From Seriola aureovittata (Eukaryota > Chordata > Actinopteri > Carangiformes > Carangidae): a stretch of 64,000 bases of DNA. The notes beneath the pieces are model-generated. The model did not search any database, was not told the DNA's origin, and worked only from the letters and a program-made list of their open reading frames with translations. This document shows, piece by piece, positions 60,736 to 64,000 of this stretch. The translations under genes and the position numbers were made by a program. Each line of letters opens with the position of its first letter. Within the stretch, counting starts at the first letter, position 1. The DNA lies in assembly GCF_021018895.1 (NCBI RefSeq), contig NC_079384.1:5070140-5134139 (forward strand), in the 5' to 3' direction.

Positions 60736-61002
60736 TTAAAGGAGCTACGTGTAAGTTTTTGCTACTGCTACAAAGCTAACATTAGCATTAACAGCTGTTT
60801 ACTTATCAGCCTAGAAGAAACGTTGCGAGTTCAGCATCAAAACTTCATTCCTTTACTCACCAACAGCTGTCTCCAGCTGTGGAAAGCAACGCCAGTGGTA
60901 ACTTTTTGTCTCCATCACGTCTTTTCTTCTACTGAAGTTAGCATGCTAACCAGCTAGCCCCGGCCTGTCTCATCACTTTCCAATAGCAACTCACTGTAGC
61001 CT
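60736..61002 (+). mobile_element. MITE family B, copy 3 (right end truncated)
   Basis: The copy begins TTAAAGGAGCTACGTG and shares GCTAACATTAGCATTAACAG, AACTTCATTCCTTTACTCAC, GTTAGCATGCTAACCAGCTA and CTCACTGTAGCC with the other copies. It stops abruptly after CACTGTAGCC, so the portion leading to the right inverted terminus is lost. It lies only about 870 bp from copy 2 in the same orientation. Confidence 0.75.
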
Positions 61003-61525
61003 ATAAAGACCCATATATTTAATGCTATATTAGTAATATTTTGCAGGATATAATACTTATTGTTTCTTTGTGTATAATTTTAAGTTATTAACTATGTTTT
61101 TCATTTCAACTGTTTACTTGTTTACCAAGTGTGCAGTAGTCTATATGTGAATAACAGAAAGATTGACTGATATTTCATTAGCTATACTTCCAGGAGTAGT
61201 TTGATATTTGGTGGCAGAGAGTTAAAAGAGAAGTGAGTGATGTTAATTAAATGAGTCCTTCCATATTACTGAATATTTTGAGTACTGCAGCTGGACTATT
61301 TTCATACACCTTATTTTGTCCAATCAGAGACAGACGAGCAGCAGCTCATCTGTGCTCGATAAACGACTTAATAAATCATTTATCAAATGATCGACAAATT
61401 GAATAATAGACAAATTGTTTCTGCACAGGCTTTTGAATATAATAAAAGTATGCTGTTTAATATATGTTCATACAATATGTGTGTATTCCATGTGATTCAA
61501 AGAATATTACACAACTCCACAACCC

Positions 61526-61528
<3 letters not shown>

Positions 61529-61568
<40 letters not shown>
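61529..61568. repeat. (CT)n microsatellite
   Basis: Forty bases of uninterrupted CT/TC. Confidence 0.97.
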
Positions 61569-61570
<2 letters not shown>

Positions 61571-62163
61571 GAGTCCCTTCAGGCTCGTGGCTTAAGCGTT
61601 CCAGTGATTTGTTTAATGAAGTGCCAAGCTGCAGTTGGTCATGCTTCCTCTCAGCACAGATACACAGTGACACACGGGACATGCTTGGGTTCATCTCAGG
61701 AAGGCCTGGACTGTGTGGAACCACCGCGGGAATAACAACCTGATTCCCAGCAAAAATATTTACAGCGCAACTGCAACGAATTCACAGAAAAGTGTAATTA
61801 CCCATATTGATGAAGGGTTTGGCGGCACGATGCATCATCTAGGTGGCAACAGGTTTGTGTAACATCCAAGGCGAAAAAGAAAATATTCAAATGTACTTTT
61901 GTTTGCTTTTCTGGCAAGGAAATGTGGACGGACATGCACGCAGGCTACACTATACAGGACAGCTTGTGAAAGTTTGTCCCTGTTGTTGATTAGATTTTTT
62001 TCCTAACTGGTGTTCTTTTATGACTCCCATCTTGTGTGATAAATCACAGCTTCGGAGTGGGGACAGTTTCATGACATCATTCACGCTACATTTCCAACTG
62101 TGAGCCAGTTTTTGATTAGGGTTGTAAATCTCCTTCACCTTTCTGTCTACCTCTCTCTCTCCC

Positions 62164-62188
62164 TCACACACACACACACACACACACA
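62164..62188. repeat. (CA)n microsatellite
   Basis: About 25 bases of CA/AC, preceded by a CT-rich stretch. Confidence 0.93.
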
Positions 62189-62780
62189 ATGTGACACACA
62201 CGGTGACAAATGTTCATAAAGGTAAAGCATGAATATTGTTCTATATTGTCTGTCTATTCAGACCCATGTGCAAGTTTCCTTCAGGGGTGGGACTGGGTGT
62301 AGACTGCGCTGCTTCTTGTTTTACCAAGTTTAAATTTCATTTAAAGCGATTCCTACGAGTCTACAAGACAGCGGCCATTCTGCCGACAAGCTGCAGTCAC
62401 AGGATTAAACTATTTCCCTTCACTTTCCCATATTAAAAAGACATGGTTCATGATAACGTGACTTGACAGAGAGTGAGCAGAGGGAGACTACAAGAGGGGA
62501 ACAACACCCGTGTGAGTCCTGGTAAGGTACGGTGTGTTAGCTTACTTATTTTGACTTCCGTAATAAAACCACTGAAATATCTATGACAGGCTATAACGTA
62601 GTGCTAAAGCAGGTGAAGAACTACTCAACGCAGTGTCATTTCCAAGGGATGTGAGTGAACTGCCTCACCTTGCACTGTAGCAGACCTGCCAACCTGTACG
62701 CATGATTTGTCCCTCTAAAGTACCAAAAAAAGCCAGTGACTCCCATGAGTTCAGTTGTGTACACGCAGTATTCCAGTCTG

Positions 62781-62794
62781 CCACCAGGAGGCAG
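62781..62794 (+). promoter_or_regulatory. CTCF-like motif
   Basis: CCACCAGGAGGCAG matches the core CTCF consensus at all but one position. Single matches occur by chance, and similar strings are found inside some fish repeats, so binding is unproven. Confidence 0.25.
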
Positions 62795-63455
62795 AAGAGT
62801 CTCGGCTGCCTAAAGGCAATTAAGAAGGAGTAGGAGTTCGACCAATCATAAGGCTGGGTTCAGTGCTCAAGATATCAAGTGGGGATGAGTCATTTCAGGA
62901 CAGGATATAATGGTACTCAAAATATTTTATCCCAAGGTTAACAGGTCTGTTGCAGGATGGCCGGAAATGTGAGATTCACCAGCGACATAAGAAAAGGTAA
63001 AGGTCAGAGGTTAACGATTTTTAACGTATTTTTTGTAGATTCTGTTTGCCAAATGATATACCAGTTCATGGTTCCTGGTCGCGCTCAGACAGACCAGGAC
63101 TGGTCATACTGTAGGAGGCAGCTTCCTGACATCAGGAGGAAAAGTTTCTTTTTCCCTTGAATTTGGCAGAAAAATATTTTTTTTAAAAAGAAACAACGTG
63201 TGCAACTGCTTAACAAGGACAGGACCAAGGATTGGAAATACACAGTACTTACATACGGTGCATGAAACAAGAGCCCAAGTTCAAGTAAATTGTTGGCGTG
63301 AGTCATAAGTTTCTCATTTAAACATTGCTTCCTAACAAAGAAGCTAACGGCTAGCTTGCTAACACTGAAACGCACACAAACAAAGAAAGAATTAGCAAAG
63401 CGTCAAATGACTTTGTTTTTGCTTCCAGTGGTTCTTAACTGCTACTCAGGTTTAT

Positions 63456-63456
63456 T

Positions 63457-63489
<33 letters not shown>
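63456..63489. repeat. (TA)n microsatellite
   Basis: TA/AT repeat of about 34 bp with one C interruption. Confidence 0.93.
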
Positions 63490-64000
63490 TTAAACTTTTC
63501 ATTCATCTGTGCACTAACACATACTCTCAGTTGCCACTTACTTAGGTAAACTAAGCTGCAACTGAACTTTTATTGATCCTCTGTGATATCAACAGGGTGG
63601 TCAAACTATTCGAAACGCCTCTCAGTATAATACGATACGATTCAACATCATCCACAAACTACAGCTTCCAGATTTAACCATGAAGTTCAATCGGCTGCTT
63701 TCTAAAAACAGATTTATTGCAGGGCTTCTGTATTAAGACTGCATTAGTTTCAGATGGGTGTACCTACTGGCGAATGAGTGCATACTGTATACCTGCACAC
63801 AGCTGTGTGGAGCCAGGAGTCAGGATAAAAAACATTCCCACATTAAGGATAAAATTGTAATTATTACAAGTTTTATTGCCATAGAGGGTGTTACCTCAAG
63901 TAATTTCAGATTACACTGATTATAATAAATGATAATAGACTATCTGTGGTGAAAATAACTGAAAACAGACGAAGTGAAAAAATTAATAGGTTCATTAAGA

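Larger units (their letters stand above)
61003..64000. other. Gene-free sequence to the window end
   Basis: No gene is supported. Microsatellites listed separately lie at 61529, 62164 and 63456. A CTCF-like core, CCACCAGGAGGCAG, lies at 62781-62794. Confidence 0.5.

Overview
This window looks like ray-finned fish (teleost) genomic DNA that is almost entirely non-coding. The base composition is AT-leaning. Long (CA)n/(TG)n microsatellites recur every few kilobases. Several short inverted-repeat elements and LINE remnants of types I associate with teleost genomes are scattered through it. No complete protein-coding gene, tRNA, rRNA or CRISPR array could be supported. Most long open frames are by-products of low-complexity DNA, for example (CA)n read as His-Thr and (TG)n read as Cys-Val. 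The window is probably intergenic space or part of one or more very large introns.

Layout. 1-8 kb: unique AT-rich DNA, with a (CA)n tract and a G18 run near 4.1 kb. 8-9 kb: a cluster of old dispersed repeats, including a tRNA-derived SINE-like head. 10-17 kb: dense microsatellites, a MITE copy (11.16-11.63 kb) and a GATA/GACA array (16.7 kb). 18-23 kb: a LINE 3' tail, one copy of a dispersed family and a retroposon-like stretch; several unique patches look like conserved non-coding elements. 26-28 kb: two MITEs with TTAAAG-type ends flank a homeobox-motif-rich candidate enhancer. 31.47-32.31 kb: the clearest feature, an 834-bp non-autonomous hAT transposon with a perfect 8-bp target-site duplication and a readable BED zinc-finger exon. 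33-46 kb: microsatellites, speculative exon-like segments (37.5, 37.8, 44.0 kb) and a rearranged LINE fragment (45.1-45.5 kb). 50-53 kb: an intact MITE and a second non-autonomous hAT element. 56.87-57.31 kb: a heptanucleotide minisatellite. 58.89 kb: a 31-bp near-perfect palindrome. 59.6-61.0 kb: two more copies of a MITE family also found in opposite orientation near 35 kb.

The genes do not form a pathway; the content is a record of transposition and repeat expansion around possible regulatory islands. Identification of the fish lineage, of conserved elements and of the possible exons is inference and was not tested by alignment.
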